The notes under the pieces: model-generated
Told to the model about the DNA's origin: nothing
The model's input: the letters and a program-made list of their open reading frames with translations, nothing else
Databases searched by the model: none
Source: Pseudomonadota bacterium
GTDB lineage: Bacteria; Pseudomonadota; Alphaproteobacteria; Azospirillales; Azospirillaceae
DNA: 41,416 nucleotides
Direction: 5' to 3'
NCBI GenBank assembly: GCA_023411035.1
Contig: JAEYPE010000263.1
Coordinates: forward strand, 1 to 41,416
Shown: one piece after another, positions 1 through 8,008 of the stretch
Numbering within the stretch: position 1 is the first letter of the stretch
How the letters are laid out: each line of letters begins with the position of its first letter
Position numbers and translations under genes: made by a program

Positions 1-1153
1 CCTGGCGCCCGTGCGAATTGGACACGATCAGGTCGGCGTCGCGGGCCAGCGTCTCCACGTCGGAATGATCGCCGACCATGACGGTCGCGGCCTTCAGCTT
101 CTCCAGAACGGCGGTCTGGGTGGGGGATACGGCGGCGATCACCTCCGCCCCCATGTCCGCCAGGAAGCCGGTGACGGCGTAGAGCAGGTCGGGCTCCAGC
201 GCCACGGCGATCCGCTTGCGGCTGAAGAAGAAATGCCCGTCCAGCATGGCGTCCACCAGCGTCTCGCGCTGGCGGCGCAGCTTCGCCGGCACCGGGCGGC
301 CCGACAGTTCCGACAGGGTGCGGACGAGGCGGTCCGACGCCTCCAGTCCGGTCAGCCGGTCGAAGAAGACGCTGCGCACGTCGGTCTTCAACTCCAGCGC
401 GGCGGCGGCGACGCGCATGTGCTCGCCGATCACCAGCGTGGCTTCGGCGGCGCCCATGGCGGCGATCTGCTCCACCGTCACGCCGCCCAGCGAGGTCGCC
501 GCGAAGTCGTCCGGCTGGCGGCCCGACATGGACAGCGACAGGTCGGGCAGGAAGATGGGCGACAGGCCGAAGCTCTCGATGATGTCGCGCAGTTCCTCCA
601 CGTCGCCGGGGGACAGGTGGCCGCCGGCCAGAACGTTGATCCGGCCCTTCACGGTGGTTTCCGACGGTTGGACCACCTCCTCCACGATGCCGGTCACCGC
701 GGCGGCGAAGCCGTCCTCGAAGCCGCCGCTGAAGTCCGGGGTGTTGGCGAAGACCAGCTTCAGGCCGGACAGGGCCGGGTTGCGCTGGCGGAACAGCCTG
801 TACTGGCCGTCCATGTCCTCGCCCTTCGTCTCGGTCACGCCGGTGGTGGCGACGCCGATCAGGGCGGGCGCGTTGCGCTCGTGGATGGTGCGGACGGCCT
901 GTTCCAGATTGTCATAGCCGCCGAGGATGGTGGACACCTGATCCATCGCGGTGGTCTGGAGCGGGATGGCCTCGCGGAAATGGCGGACCAGCAGGACCAG
1001 CCCGAAGGCGGTGCAGCCTTGGCTCCCGTGGAACAGCGGCATGCAGCGGTCCACGCCGAGGAAGGCGAGCGCCGCGCCCAGCGGCTGGCTCATCTTCAGC
1101 GGGTTGGTGGAGGCCGCCTTGGCGGAGTGGGGGAAGCGCTGGATGGTGCCCAT
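1..1153 (-). CDS. nifN: NifN, FeMo-cofactor scaffold subunit (partial, 3' end outside window)
   Basis: NifN pairs with NifE in the NifE2N2 scaffold on which NifB-cofactor is matured before it goes to apo-nitrogenase in the cytoplasm. Read on the minus strand, the frame stays open from the ATG at 1153 to the left edge, giving about 384 residues; NifN proteins usually have about 440-460, so the C-terminus is missing. The N-terminal part shows the family signature FHGSQGCTAF with Cys47, followed by LVRHFREAIPLQTTAM and a GVATTGVTETKGED segment. The ATG has a GGGAGG ribosome site. A GTG three codons upstream, at 1162, overlaps the nifE stop (GTGA), so translational coupling to nifE is likely. NifN rather than NifK is supported by the position behind nifE and the short N-terminus. 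Confidence 0.95.
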   Translation of the reverse strand, partial: MGTIQRFPHSAKAASTNPLKMSQPLGAALAFLGVDRCMPLFHGSQGCTAFGLVLLVRHFREAIPLQTTAMDQVSTILGGYDNLEQAVRTIHERNAPALIGVATTGVTETKGEDMDGQYRLFRQRNPALSGLKLVFANTPDFSGGFEDGFAAAVTGIVEEVVQPSETTVKGRINVLAGGHLSPGDVEELRDIIESFGLSPIFLPDLSLSMSGRQPDDFAATSLGGVTVEQIAAMGAAEATLVIGEHMRVAAAALELKTDVRSVFFDRLTGLEASDRLVRTLSELSGRPVPAKLRRQRETLVDAMLDGHFFFSRKRIAVALEPDLLYAVTGFLADMGAEVIAAVSPTQTAVLEKLKAATVMVGDHSDVETLARDADLIVSNSHGRQ

Positions 1154-1158
1154 GGCGA

Positions 1159-2535
1159 TCACGCCTCCCAGGGGGCAGCGAGACGCACCTGCCGCCAGAT
1201 CGGGTTGGACAGGGTTTTGTCGATTTCCTCACACAGGTTGACGATGCCGTCATAGCCCGCGTATGGGGTGTGGCGTTCCTGGTTCAGGTCGAGCCAGGGA
1301 ACCTTGGCCTTCAGCGCGATGAACTGCGACCGCCCGCCGGACATCATGATGTCGGCCTCGCTGTCGCGCAGCATCCGGTAGATGTCGCGGGGCTTCAGGT
1401 CGTCCCACTGGTGGAACTCCTCGCCCTTCATCTTCCTGATGCGTTCCTTGTCCTCCTTGGTGGATTTCTTGGTGGAGGTGCCCACGATGGTCAGCCCGGC
1501 GCCCTCCAGCGCGGTGACCATCGACCAGCTCTTCACGCCGCCGGTGAACAGCAGGACGCGCTTGCCGTCGAAGCGCGGCTTGTAGGGTTCCAGACGCCGC
1601 CAGACGCGGCTTTCCTCGCGGGCGATGACGCCTTCGGTGCGGTCGATGAGGGCCTTGTCGGCGCCGCGCTCCACCAGCATGCGGGCCATGGTGCGCAGCG
1701 TGTCCGACATGTCCGACACGCCGTAGAAGGAGCCTTCGAAATAGGGAATGCCCCAGCGCTCCTGCATCTTGCGCCCGACATTCACCAGCGCCTGGGAGCA
1801 GACCACCATGGTCAGCCGCGCCCGGTGCGCCTGCGCCACCTCGTTGTAGCGCCCGTCGCCGGAGATGCAGGACAGGATGCGGATGCCGATCTCGTCGAGC
1901 AGCGGCTTCACCAGCCACAGCTCGCCGGCCAGATTGTATTCGCCGACGATGCAGATGTCGGTCGGGGTCGTGACCTCCGGCTCCACCGTGCCGATGACAT
2001 GGTCGAGCAGGGTCTCGCCGGCCAGCTTGTTGCCCAGGTTCTTCGACCCCACGAAGCCCGGCGCCATCACTGGGATCACCGGCTTGCCGAGCCTCGAAGC
2101 GGCGAACTTGCAGACCGCCTCGATGTCGTCGCCGATCATGGCGGGAACGCAGGTCTGATAGACGAAGACCGCCGGCGGATCGTACTGCTGCACGATCTCC
2201 TTGATCGCCTTGAAGAGCTTCTTCTCGCCGCCGTGGATGATGTCGAGTTCCGACATGTCCGTGGTGAAGCCCGTGCGGTAGAGCTGCGAGCCCGACGATC
2301 TGGTGCCGCGGTTGTCCCAGGAGTTGCCAAGGCAGGCGATCGGCCCGTGCACGAGGTGCGCGGCGTCCGCAATCGGCTGGAGCGCGATCATCGCGCCGTC
2401 ATAGGCGCAGCCACCGGCGGCGGCTCCCGGCTTCAGAGCCTTGGAGCAGCCCTTCTTGCGCTCCTTCTCCGACTTGGCCTGATTGGTGGAGCAACCCGGC
2501 TCGTTGAAGACGTCCTGGAGCTTTTCCTGGAGCAT
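1159..2535 (-). CDS. nifE: NifE, FeMo-cofactor scaffold subunit
   Basis: NifE is the NifD-like half of the NifEN scaffold that converts NifB-cofactor into FeMo-cofactor precursor. The protein has 458 residues, close to the family norm. Cluster-binding cysteines lie in GGCAYDGA (Cys43), HGPIACLGN (Cys68) and VYQTCVPAMIGDD (Cys129), and a conserved cysteine sits in the MVVCSQALVNVG segment. The N-terminus carries the extra CSTNQ and KKGC motifs typical of NifE rather than NifD. A GGAGAAGG ribosome site precedes the ATG. The gene is first in a nifEN operon whose sigma-54 promoter and two NifA boxes lie just upstream, and its stop overlaps a possible nifN start. Confidence 0.97.
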   Translation of the reverse strand: MLQEKLQDVFNEPGCSTNQAKSEKERKKGCSKALKPGAAAGGCAYDGAMIALQPIADAAHLVHGPIACLGNSWDNRGTRSSGSQLYRTGFTTDMSELDIIHGGEKKLFKAIKEIVQQYDPPAVFVYQTCVPAMIGDDIEAVCKFAASRLGKPVIPVMAPGFVGSKNLGNKLAGETLLDHVIGTVEPEVTTPTDICIVGEYNLAGELWLVKPLLDEIGIRILSCISGDGRYNEVAQAHRARLTMVVCSQALVNVGRKMQERWGIPYFEGSFYGVSDMSDTLRTMARMLVERGADKALIDRTEGVIAREESRVWRRLEPYKPRFDGKRVLLFTGGVKSWSMVTALEGAGLTIVGTSTKKSTKEDKERIRKMKGEEFHQWDDLKPRDIYRMLRDSEADIMMSGGRSQFIALKAKVPWLDLNQERHTPYAGYDGIVNLCEEIDKTLSNPIWRQVRLAAPWEA

Positions 2536-2580
2536 GACCTTCTCCTGCCCATGGCCGACATCGGCACTCCGGAAGGCCTA

Positions 2581-2596
2581 TGCAGAGAGTGTGCCA
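2581..2596 (-). promoter_or_regulatory. sigma-54 (-24/-12) promoter of nifEN
   Basis: On the minus strand the sequence TGGCACACTCTCTGCA matches TGGCAC-N5-TTGCA with one change in the -12 box (CTGC for TTGC). It lies about 45 bases before the nifE start, with NifA boxes upstream. Confidence 0.85.
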
Positions 2597-2601
2597 GAGG
2601 G

Positions 2602-2614
2602 TAAGTGACTGATT
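2602..2614 (-). promoter_or_regulatory. IHF-like site in the nifE promoter
   Basis: On the minus strand AATCAGTCACTTA fits the IHF consensus WATCAA-N4-TTR with one mismatch. It sits between the -24/-12 element and the NifA boxes, where a DNA bend would bring NifA to the polymerase. Confidence 0.55.
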
Positions 2615-2641
2615 TTGTGGGATTGTTGGTTTGGGTGCCGC

Positions 2642-2657
2642 TGTGCGATAGCTGACA
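2642..2657 (-). promoter_or_regulatory. NifA upstream activator box, proximal, nifE
   Basis: TGT-GCGATAGCTG-ACA, an exact TGT-N10-ACA, lies 46 bases upstream of the -24 end of the nifE promoter. Confidence 0.75.
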
Positions 2658-2669
2658 ATGCGGGGATTT

Positions 2670-2685
2670 TGTCGGGTGTCGGACA
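2670..2685 (-). promoter_or_regulatory. NifA upstream activator box, distal, nifE
   Basis: TGT-CGGGTGTCGG-ACA is an exact TGT-N10-ACA, 28 bases (centre to centre) from the proximal box. It carries the inner CGG that most NifA boxes in this window share. Confidence 0.8.
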
Positions 2686-2824
2686 GGCGCGGCAATCAGT
2701 CCAATATAAACCCGGTTGGCGGCGGCCATTGCCTAAGTTAGAACTTGGCGCGAATCGTTTGAAGACAATTGGTCGGAGAAGTCCGTCAGCGCCGTCAGCG
2801 CCCTTTTTTTGACAGAGGATCGAA

Positions 2825-3565
2825 ATGCGAATTCAAGAGCCACGCCCACAACTGAGCAAAAACGACAAAGCAATTATATGTTTGTTGGCCGACTTGTTGA
2901 TTCAGCAGTTCGACCATAATGACGCTAATAATGGGAATTTATCTGATCAGCACATAATCATATCTGAAGAGAATGCCAGCGAGTTGTTGCAACTAATCAA
3001 TATACTTCTGGATAGTAGGGAGTTTCATGAGCGAGTCTTATTTGTTGAGAGTATTGGGTTCTCTCACAGCGATGATGACAGGTGGAAAAAAATATTCTTC
3101 AAGAAATCCGATAGGATTCCGGTCCAGACAACGCAGAAGTGGTTAGCATTTCGCAAGCGATTAGGGCATTCTGTGTCGACGATGCCATATACGCAAAATG
3201 TTGAATACATGCAATTTGATCACTTCATGAAAATGGAAGGAATGCTTTTTGAAAATATTGGTCTAGATCCGCGAGTGTCTTCTGTTCTATTAAAGACAGT
3301 AAAAATGATGGAAGATGAGGTTGAGCGGCGCCGGCGTCAAGATTGCGGACCGATTAAGTTCATTTCTGGGGTGATTGTTCCACTTAAAAAGTTGCTAGAT
3401 GACAAAAAAGTTGTTCGCGGCGGCATAGCTCTTAGCGGTACTAAAATAGCTGGTCTCGCCACTTTAGTATCCAATTGCAGTATACTTTTCACTACAAGAG
3501 ATTGGGGTGTTGCTGGGACGATATCGACTATGGCTAGTGGGTTGGCTGTCATGGCGGGTGAATAA
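2825..3565 (+). CDS. Unrecognised AT-rich orphan gene between nifK and nifE
   Basis: This 246-residue protein is not one I recognise. Its base composition is unlike its surroundings: the 120 bases 2881-3000 contain 47 G or C (39%), while neighbouring nif genes are clearly GC-rich, and it uses codons such as ATA, TTA and AGA freely. An AGAGGA ribosome site stands six bases before the ATG, and the frame is uninterrupted, so it looks like a working gene. Residues 1 to about 190 are polar and probably helical, with clusters such as DRWKKIFFKKSD and EVERRRRQD. The last 50 residues are Gly/Ala/Ser-rich and mildly hydrophobic, without a clear membrane helix. It runs opposite to nifK and diverges from nifE. 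Recent acquisition is an inference from composition. Confidence 0.75.
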   Translation: MRIQEPRPQLSKNDKAIICLLADLLIQQFDHNDANNGNLSDQHIIISEENASELLQLINILLDSREFHERVLFVESIGFSHSDDDRWKKIFFKKSDRIPVQTTQKWLAFRKRLGHSVSTMPYTQNVEYMQFDHFMKMEGMLFENIGLDPRVSSVLLKTVKMMEDEVERRRRQDCGPIKFISGVIVPLKKLLDDKKVVRGGIALSGTKIAGLATLVSNCSILFTTRDWGVAGTISTMASGLAVMAGE

Positions 3566-3597
3566 AGGGAAGGTTGTGGTATTTTCAGCGCTATACG

Positions 3598-3634
3598 GAA
3601 AACCGGAGCCCGCCTTGCGGCGGACTCCGGCTTT
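3598..3634. terminator. Bidirectional hairpin terminator between nifK and the AT-rich gene
   Basis: Arms CCGGAG (3603-3608) and CTCCGG (3625-3630) enclose a second stem of CCGCC with GGCGG. On the minus strand the hairpin is followed by TTTTCC, a fair Rho-independent terminator for nifHDK. On the plus strand it is followed by CTTTCC. Confidence 0.75.
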
Positions 3635-3696
3635 CCGGGGAAGTGGCCGGGCGGGGGGATGGAGGCCCCGCGCCGGCCAGGGAGGAACCGAAACGA

Positions 3697-5256
3697 TCAG
3701 CGCACCAGATCGAACGAGTAGTCGGTCTCGCCGACGATGTTCGTGTTCGCGTCCATGTCCTCGAAGATCCGATCCAGGATGCGCACCAGCACGTTCAGAG
3801 CGCCCTGGTAGCCCCAGGTCGGGTAACGGTGATGGTGGTGGCGGTCGAAGATCGGGTAGGTCAGGCGGATGAGCGGGATCTTGGTGTCGCGCTCCAGATA
3901 CTTGCCGTAGCTGTTGCCGATGATGTAATCGACCCGATCGGTGAACAGCAGCGAGCGCAGGTGCCAGAGGTCCTTGCCGCCGTAAGCCTTGCCGGACTTG
4001 CCGAACGGCGAGGAGTCCAGCAGCTTCTGAACCTGCTTCTCCCACTTCTTCGAGCCGGAGGTGGACAGGATGTGCACCGGCTCGGCGCCCAGTTCCATCA
4101 GGAACTTCGACATGCCCAGGCAGAAGTCCGGGTCGCCGTACACGGCGAAGCGCTTGCCGTGCAGGTGGGTGTGGCTGTCGGCGATGGCGTCGACCAGACG
4201 GCCGCGCTCCAGCTTCAGTTCCGCCGGGACCGGCTTGCCGGACAGTTCCGCCAGCTTCAGCAGAAGCTCGTCGGTGGCCGCGACGCCCAGCGGGTAGTTG
4301 TACTTGGCGACCTGCTGGCCCTTCTCCTTGATGAACTGCAGGGACTGCGGGGTGCAGTATTCCTGCATGGAGATGGTGGCCTTGGCGTGGACGGCCTCCT
4401 TGGTGGCCTCCAGCGTCGTGCCGCCGTCGTACATGCGGTACTCGCCGTCCATCGGGGTGTCGAAGTTGTCCGACACGTCCGACAGGATGGTCATCTCGAT
4501 GCCGAACAGGCCGGCGATGCGCTTCAGCTCGCGGTTGTTGCCGACCGCATAGCCGTCGAAGCCCGGGATCAGGTTGATCGTCTCGTTCTTCGGGGTGTCG
4601 TAGTTCTCCGACGTGCCCCAGAAGTGCGTCAGGACGCCCTTGATCATGTTGTCGTAGCCGACGATGTGGCTGCCGACGAAGGCCGGGGTGTGGGCGAAGG
4701 GAACCGGGAAGTCCTGCGGGACGCTTTCCTTGTTCTTCGCGTTGTTGATGAAGCCGGACAGGTCGTCGCCGATGACTTCGGCCATGCAGGTGGTCAGCAC
4801 GGCGATCATCTTCGGCTTGTACAGCGAATAGGCGTTGGCCAGGCCGTCGATCATGTTGTTCAGGCCGCCGAACACCGCCGCGTCTTCCGTCATCGACGAG
4901 GAAACCGCCGAGTTCGGCTCCTTGAAGTGGCGGGTCAGATGCGTGCGGTAGTAGGCCACGCAGCCCTGCGAACCATGGACGAAGGGCAGGGTGCCCTCGA
5001 AGCCCTGGGCCGCGAACATCGCGCCGATCGGCTGGCAAGCCTTCGTCGGGTTGATGACGACCGCCTCACGGGCGAAGTTCTTTTCCTTGTACTCTTCCGT
5101 CTTGGTCCACGCGGAAACCCGGGCGACCTCTTCGTCGGAGTGGCCGTATTCGAACTCCGTCTTCTTGCGCTCGAACAGCTCCTTGTATTCGGGCTGACGG
5201 AAGAGCGTGAAGTGGTCGATGACCTTGTCGGCGCTCTGGGAAACGGGGTGGGACAT
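3697..5256 (-). CDS. nifK: NifK, nitrogenase MoFe protein beta subunit
   Basis: NifK is the beta chain of the MoFe protein (dinitrogenase) and shares the P-cluster with NifD. The protein has 519 residues, normal for Group I NifK with the N-terminal extension. P-cluster ligands are visible as TKACQPIG (Cys74), HGSQGCVAYY (Cys99) and LTTCMAEVIGDD (Cys157), four residues later than in Azotobacter numbering. The C-terminus, with the RHHHHRYPTWGYQGALN segment, is intact. AGGAG lies eight bases before the ATG. It is the last gene of nifHDK, 31 bases after nifD, and ends before a hairpin terminator, so no nifY-like gene follows it in this operon. Confidence 0.99.
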   Translation of the reverse strand: MSHPVSQSADKVIDHFTLFRQPEYKELFERKKTEFEYGHSDEEVARVSAWTKTEEYKEKNFAREAVVINPTKACQPIGAMFAAQGFEGTLPFVHGSQGCVAYYRTHLTRHFKEPNSAVSSSMTEDAAVFGGLNNMIDGLANAYSLYKPKMIAVLTTCMAEVIGDDLSGFINNAKNKESVPQDFPVPFAHTPAFVGSHIVGYDNMIKGVLTHFWGTSENYDTPKNETINLIPGFDGYAVGNNRELKRIAGLFGIEMTILSDVSDNFDTPMDGEYRMYDGGTTLEATKEAVHAKATISMQEYCTPQSLQFIKEKGQQVAKYNYPLGVAATDELLLKLAELSGKPVPAELKLERGRLVDAIADSHTHLHGKRFAVYGDPDFCLGMSKFLMELGAEPVHILSTSGSKKWEKQVQKLLDSSPFGKSGKAYGGKDLWHLRSLLFTDRVDYIIGNSYGKYLERDTKIPLIRLTYPIFDRHHHHRYPTWGYQGALNVLVRILDRIFEDMDANTNIVGETDYSFDLVR

Positions 5257-5287
5257 GCTCGATACTCCTATCTTCCAGAGGCCGCTC

Positions 5288-6727
5288 TCAGAACGGAGCC
5301 TTCATGATGCCCCAGACGGGGTTGTTGATGGCCAGATCCATGTCGCGGGCGAAGATGGCGAAGCCGTCATAGCCGTGATACGGGCCGGAATAGTCCCAGC
5401 TGTGCATCTGGCGGAAGGGCAGGCCCATCTTCTGGAAGACGTACTTTTCCTTGATGCCCGACGCGACGAGGTCCGGACGGATCGCCTCGACGAACTTCTC
5501 CAGTTCGAACGCGGTGACGTCGTCGTAGATCAGCGTGCCTTCCTTCACGTAGTGCGGGGTGCGCTGATAGTCGTCGTTGTGGGCGAATTCGTAACCCGTG
5601 CCGACGATCTCCATGCCCAGGTCATGGTAGGCGTCGACGACGTGGCGCGGACGCAGGCCGCCGACGTAGATCATGACCTTCTTGCCCTCAAGCCGCGGCT
5701 TGTACTTGGCAATCACGGCGTCGACCATCGGCTGGTACTTGGCGATGACCTTCTCCGCGTTCTCCTTGATCGTGTCGTCGAAGAGAGCGGCGATCTTGCG
5801 CAGGGACTCGGCGATCTGCGACGGGCCGAAGAAGTTGTACTCCATCCACGGAATGCCGAACTTCTCTTCCATGTGGCGCGCGATGTAGTTCATCGAGCGG
5901 TAGCAGTGGATGAGGTTCACCTTCGCCTTCGGCGTGTTCTCCAGCTCGGCGAGCGTGCCGTCGCCCGACCACTGGGCGATCACGCGCAGGCCGATCTCTT
6001 CCAGCAGGATGCGGCTGGCCCAGGCGTCGCCACCGATGTTGTAGTCACCGATGATGGTGACGTCGTACGGGGTGGAGACGAAGCCTTCCTTCGGCTCGGT
6101 CTTCTCGAAGATCCAGTCGCGGATGACGTCGTTGGCGATGTGGTGGCCCAGCGACTGGGACACGCCGCGGAAGCCTTCGCAGCGGACCGGAACGACCGGC
6201 TTGCCCAGCTCCTCCGACTTGGCGCGGGCGACCGCCTCGATGTCGTCGCCGATCAGGCCGATCGGGCATTCGGACTGGATGGAGATGCCGTTGACGAGCG
6301 GGAACAGCTCGTTGATCTCCTCGATCACCTTGTGCAGCTTCTTGTCGCCGCCGAAGACGATGTCCTTCTCCTGGAAGTCGGAGGTGAAATGCATCGTGCC
6401 CCAGCTGTCGATGCCGGTGTCGCCGACATAGTAGTTGCGGCGGCCGGACCAGGAGTAGTAGCCGCAGCCGACCGGACCGTGGGAGATGTGGATCATGTCC
6501 TTGATCGGACCCCACACCACGCCCTTCGAACCGGCGTAGGCGCAGCCGCGGATGGTCATCACACCCGGGATCGACTTGATGTTCGACTTGACGCCGCAGT
6601 CCTTGGCCTCGGCCTCCAGCACGTTCAGGTGCTTGGCGCGGCGCTTGCGCGACTTCTCGGGATACGCTTCGAGAACCTGGTCGACGAGACCCTTGACGTC
6701 GACGCCTTCGTTCACGGACAGGCTCAT
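5288..6727 (-). CDS. nifD: NifD, nitrogenase MoFe protein alpha subunit
   Basis: NifD carries the FeMo-cofactor and half of the P-cluster. With the ATG at 6727 it has 479 residues, and the key residues fall on the standard numbers: P-cluster Cys62, Cys88 and Cys154, cofactor ligands Cys275 (NLIHCYRS) and His442 (RQMHSWDY), plus Gln191 and His195 in SQSLGHH. A start seven codons further upstream (6748) is possible, but the GGAG site nine bases before 6727 and the family length favour 6727. No active-site substitution is seen. It lies between nifH and nifK and is separated from nifH by a strong GC-rich hairpin. Confidence 0.99.
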   Translation of the reverse strand: MSLSVNEGVDVKGLVDQVLEAYPEKSRKRRAKHLNVLEAEAKDCGVKSNIKSIPGVMTIRGCAYAGSKGVVWGPIKDMIHISHGPVGCGYYSWSGRRNYYVGDTGIDSWGTMHFTSDFQEKDIVFGGDKKLHKVIEEINELFPLVNGISIQSECPIGLIGDDIEAVARAKSEELGKPVVPVRCEGFRGVSQSLGHHIANDVIRDWIFEKTEPKEGFVSTPYDVTIIGDYNIGGDAWASRILLEEIGLRVIAQWSGDGTLAELENTPKAKVNLIHCYRSMNYIARHMEEKFGIPWMEYNFFGPSQIAESLRKIAALFDDTIKENAEKVIAKYQPMVDAVIAKYKPRLEGKKVMIYVGGLRPRHVVDAYHDLGMEIVGTGYEFAHNDDYQRTPHYVKEGTLIYDDVTAFELEKFVEAIRPDLVASGIKEKYVFQKMGLPFRQMHSWDYSGPYHGYDGFAIFARDMDLAINNPVWGIMKAPF

Positions 6728-6780
6728 GGTGCCAGTCTCCTGCTGCACTCATTGTCCGCGCTACTGCAGCGCGGGACCGA

Positions 6781-6832
6781 GCCCCCTCTCTCCCACCCCG
6801 CGCACATGGTCGGGGTGGGCTGGGGAGGGGGC
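6781..6832 (-). repeat. GC-rich hairpin in the nifH-nifD spacer (REP-like)
   Basis: Arms 6781-6800 and 6811-6832 (CCCCCTCTCTCCCACCCCG against CGGGGTGGG...GGGGG) form a long imperfect stem around a ten-base loop, 35 bases after the nifH stop. No U-run follows, so it is more likely an mRNA-stabilising or attenuating hairpin than a full terminator. Similar CCCTCTCCC palindromes lie at 13466, 14418 and 19361. Confidence 0.75.
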
Positions 6833-6867
6833 CAGTTCAGAACTGCGCCCCGTGGGGGACCCAGTTA

Positions 6868-7749
6868 TCAGGCCTTGGCGGCTTCCTTGGCCTGGAGCTC
6901 GGCGAGCTGCTGCTCTTCCGTCTTCATGATGCCGAAGTCCATCAGCATCTCTTCCAGCTCTTCCATGGTGATCGGGGTCGGGATGGTGCCCTTGCCCTTG
7001 TTGTTGTGCACCTTGGTGGCGAGCTGGCGGTACTCCTGGGCCTGCTGGCTGTCCGGAGCGTATTCGATGACCGTCATGCGGCGCAGCTCGGCGTGCTGCA
7101 CGATGTTGTCGCGCGGCACGAAGTGGATGAGCTGGGTGCCGAGGCGGGCGGCCAGGGCGGAGGCGAGGTCGATTTCCTTGTCGGTCTGGCGCTCGTTGCA
7201 GATCAGGCCGCCGAGGCGCACGCCGCCGCTGTGGGCGTACTTCAGAATGCCCTTGGCGATGTTGTTGGCGGCGTAGAGCGCCATCATCTCACCGGACATG
7301 ACGATGTAGATTTCCTGGGCCTTGTTCTCGCGGATGGGCATGGCGAAACCGCCGCACACCACGTCGCCCAGCACGTCGTAGGAGACGTAGTCCACGTCGT
7401 CGTACGCGCCGTTCTCTTCCAGGAAGTTGATCGAGGTGATCACGCCGCGGCCGGCGCAGCCGACCCCCGGCTCCGGACCGCCGGACTCGACGCACTTGAT
7501 GCCCTTGTAGCCGATCTTCAGAACGTCCTCGAGCTCCAGATCCTCGACCGAGCCGGCTTCGGCGGCGAGGTGCAGCACGGTGTCCTGCGCCTTGGCGTGC
7601 AGGATCAGGCGGGTCGAATCGGCCTTCGGATCGCAGCCGACGATCAGGATCTTCTGATCCAGCTCGACCAGCGCGGCCAGGGTGTTCTGGGAGGTGGTGG
7701 ACTTGCCGATACCGCCCTTACCGTAGAACGCAATCTGGCGCAAAGACAT
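6868..7749 (-). CDS. nifH: NifH, nitrogenase Fe protein (dinitrogenase reductase)
   Basis: NifH is the homodimeric ATPase that passes electrons to NifDK and is also needed for P-cluster and cofactor assembly. The 293-residue protein has the P-loop GKGGIGKS (residues 10-17) and the [4Fe-4S] ligands Cys98 (GVGCAGRG) and Cys132 (DVVCGGFAMP). Arg101, the residue ADP-ribosylated by DraT, is present, matching the draTG genes nearby. The C-terminus has the alpha-type tail EEQQLAELQAKEAAKA. AGGAG lies ten bases before the ATG. Transcription should start at the sigma-54 promoter 7832-7847 under NifA control. Confidence 0.99.
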   Translation of the reverse strand: MSLRQIAFYGKGGIGKSTTSQNTLAALVELDQKILIVGCDPKADSTRLILHAKAQDTVLHLAAEAGSVEDLELEDVLKIGYKGIKCVESGGPEPGVGCAGRGVITSINFLEENGAYDDVDYVSYDVLGDVVCGGFAMPIRENKAQEIYIVMSGEMMALYAANNIAKGILKYAHSGGVRLGGLICNERQTDKEIDLASALAARLGTQLIHFVPRDNIVQHAELRRMTVIEYAPDSQQAQEYRQLATKVHNNKGKGTIPTPITMEELEEMLMDFGIMKTEEQQLAELQAKEAAKA

Positions 7750-7831
7750 GGGAGACTACTCCTTTGCTTGGGTCTGCAGGGTGTCTTCAATTCCGGGGCG
7801 GCCAGCCCAGCGGCCGCTTCGACCCTTCATC

Positions 7832-7847
7832 TGCATGCCCCGTGCCA
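7832..7847 (-). promoter_or_regulatory. sigma-54 (-24/-12) promoter of nifHDK
   Basis: On the minus strand TGGCACGGGGCATGCA matches TGGCAC-N5-TTGCA with one change in the -12 box (ATGC for TTGC). It lies about 80 bases before the nifH start. Confidence 0.88.
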
Positions 7848-7863
7848 GTTTGCGGGAAATTAA

Positions 7864-7876
7864 TAACCCTTTGAAA
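7864..7876 (-). promoter_or_regulatory. IHF-like site in the nifH promoter
   Basis: On the minus strand TTTCAAAGGGTTA fits WATCAA-N4-TTR with one mismatch, inside an AT-rich stretch between the sigma-54 element and the NifA boxes. Confidence 0.6.
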
Positions 7877-7916
7877 TAGAACGAAAAATTAGGTTGCTGA
7901 TGAGCGTGCGCCCCAT

Positions 7917-7941
7917 TGTCGGGCCTGTGACATACCCGACA
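7917..7941 (-). promoter_or_regulatory. Two overlapping NifA activator boxes, nifH
   Basis: TGT-CGGGCCTGTG-ACA (7917-7932) and TGT-GACATACCCG-ACA (7926-7941) are both exact TGT-N10-ACA boxes and share seven bases, so two NifA dimers could hardly occupy both in the same way at once. Confidence 0.85.
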
Positions 7942-7963
7942 AAACCCCGACATTTTGTCGGGT
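7934..7963. repeat. Perfect 11-bp inverted repeat beside the nifH NifA boxes
   Basis: ACCCGACAAAA (7934-7944) and TTTTGTCGGGT (7953-7963) are perfect reverse complements around an eight-base spacer CCCCGACA. The left arm overlaps the second NifA box. No U-run follows on either strand, so a terminator for the upstream gene is less likely than a protein site or a duplicated half of the NifA box. Confidence 0.7.
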
Positions 7964-8008
7964 CTCTCGCAATGCGAAGGGTGATGGGGCGGATTCCGTC
8001 CGGAAGCG

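Noticed and set aside
2399..2729. Short minus-strand frames in the nifE leader
   Set aside because: They cross the sigma-54 promoter, the IHF-like site and the NifA boxes, and have no ribosome site or family resemblance.
2785..2815. CGTCAGCGC direct repeat followed by a T-run as a terminator
   Set aside because: The repeat is direct, not inverted, so no hairpin forms before the T-run.
3574..5307. Long open frame (577 residues) antisense to nifK, and similar ones antisense to nifD, nifE, nifB, nifA and glcDE
   Set aside because: Shadows of GC-rich codon use: they are His/Gln/Arg/Gly/Val-rich, have no family motif, and lie opposite genes with exact catalytic residues.
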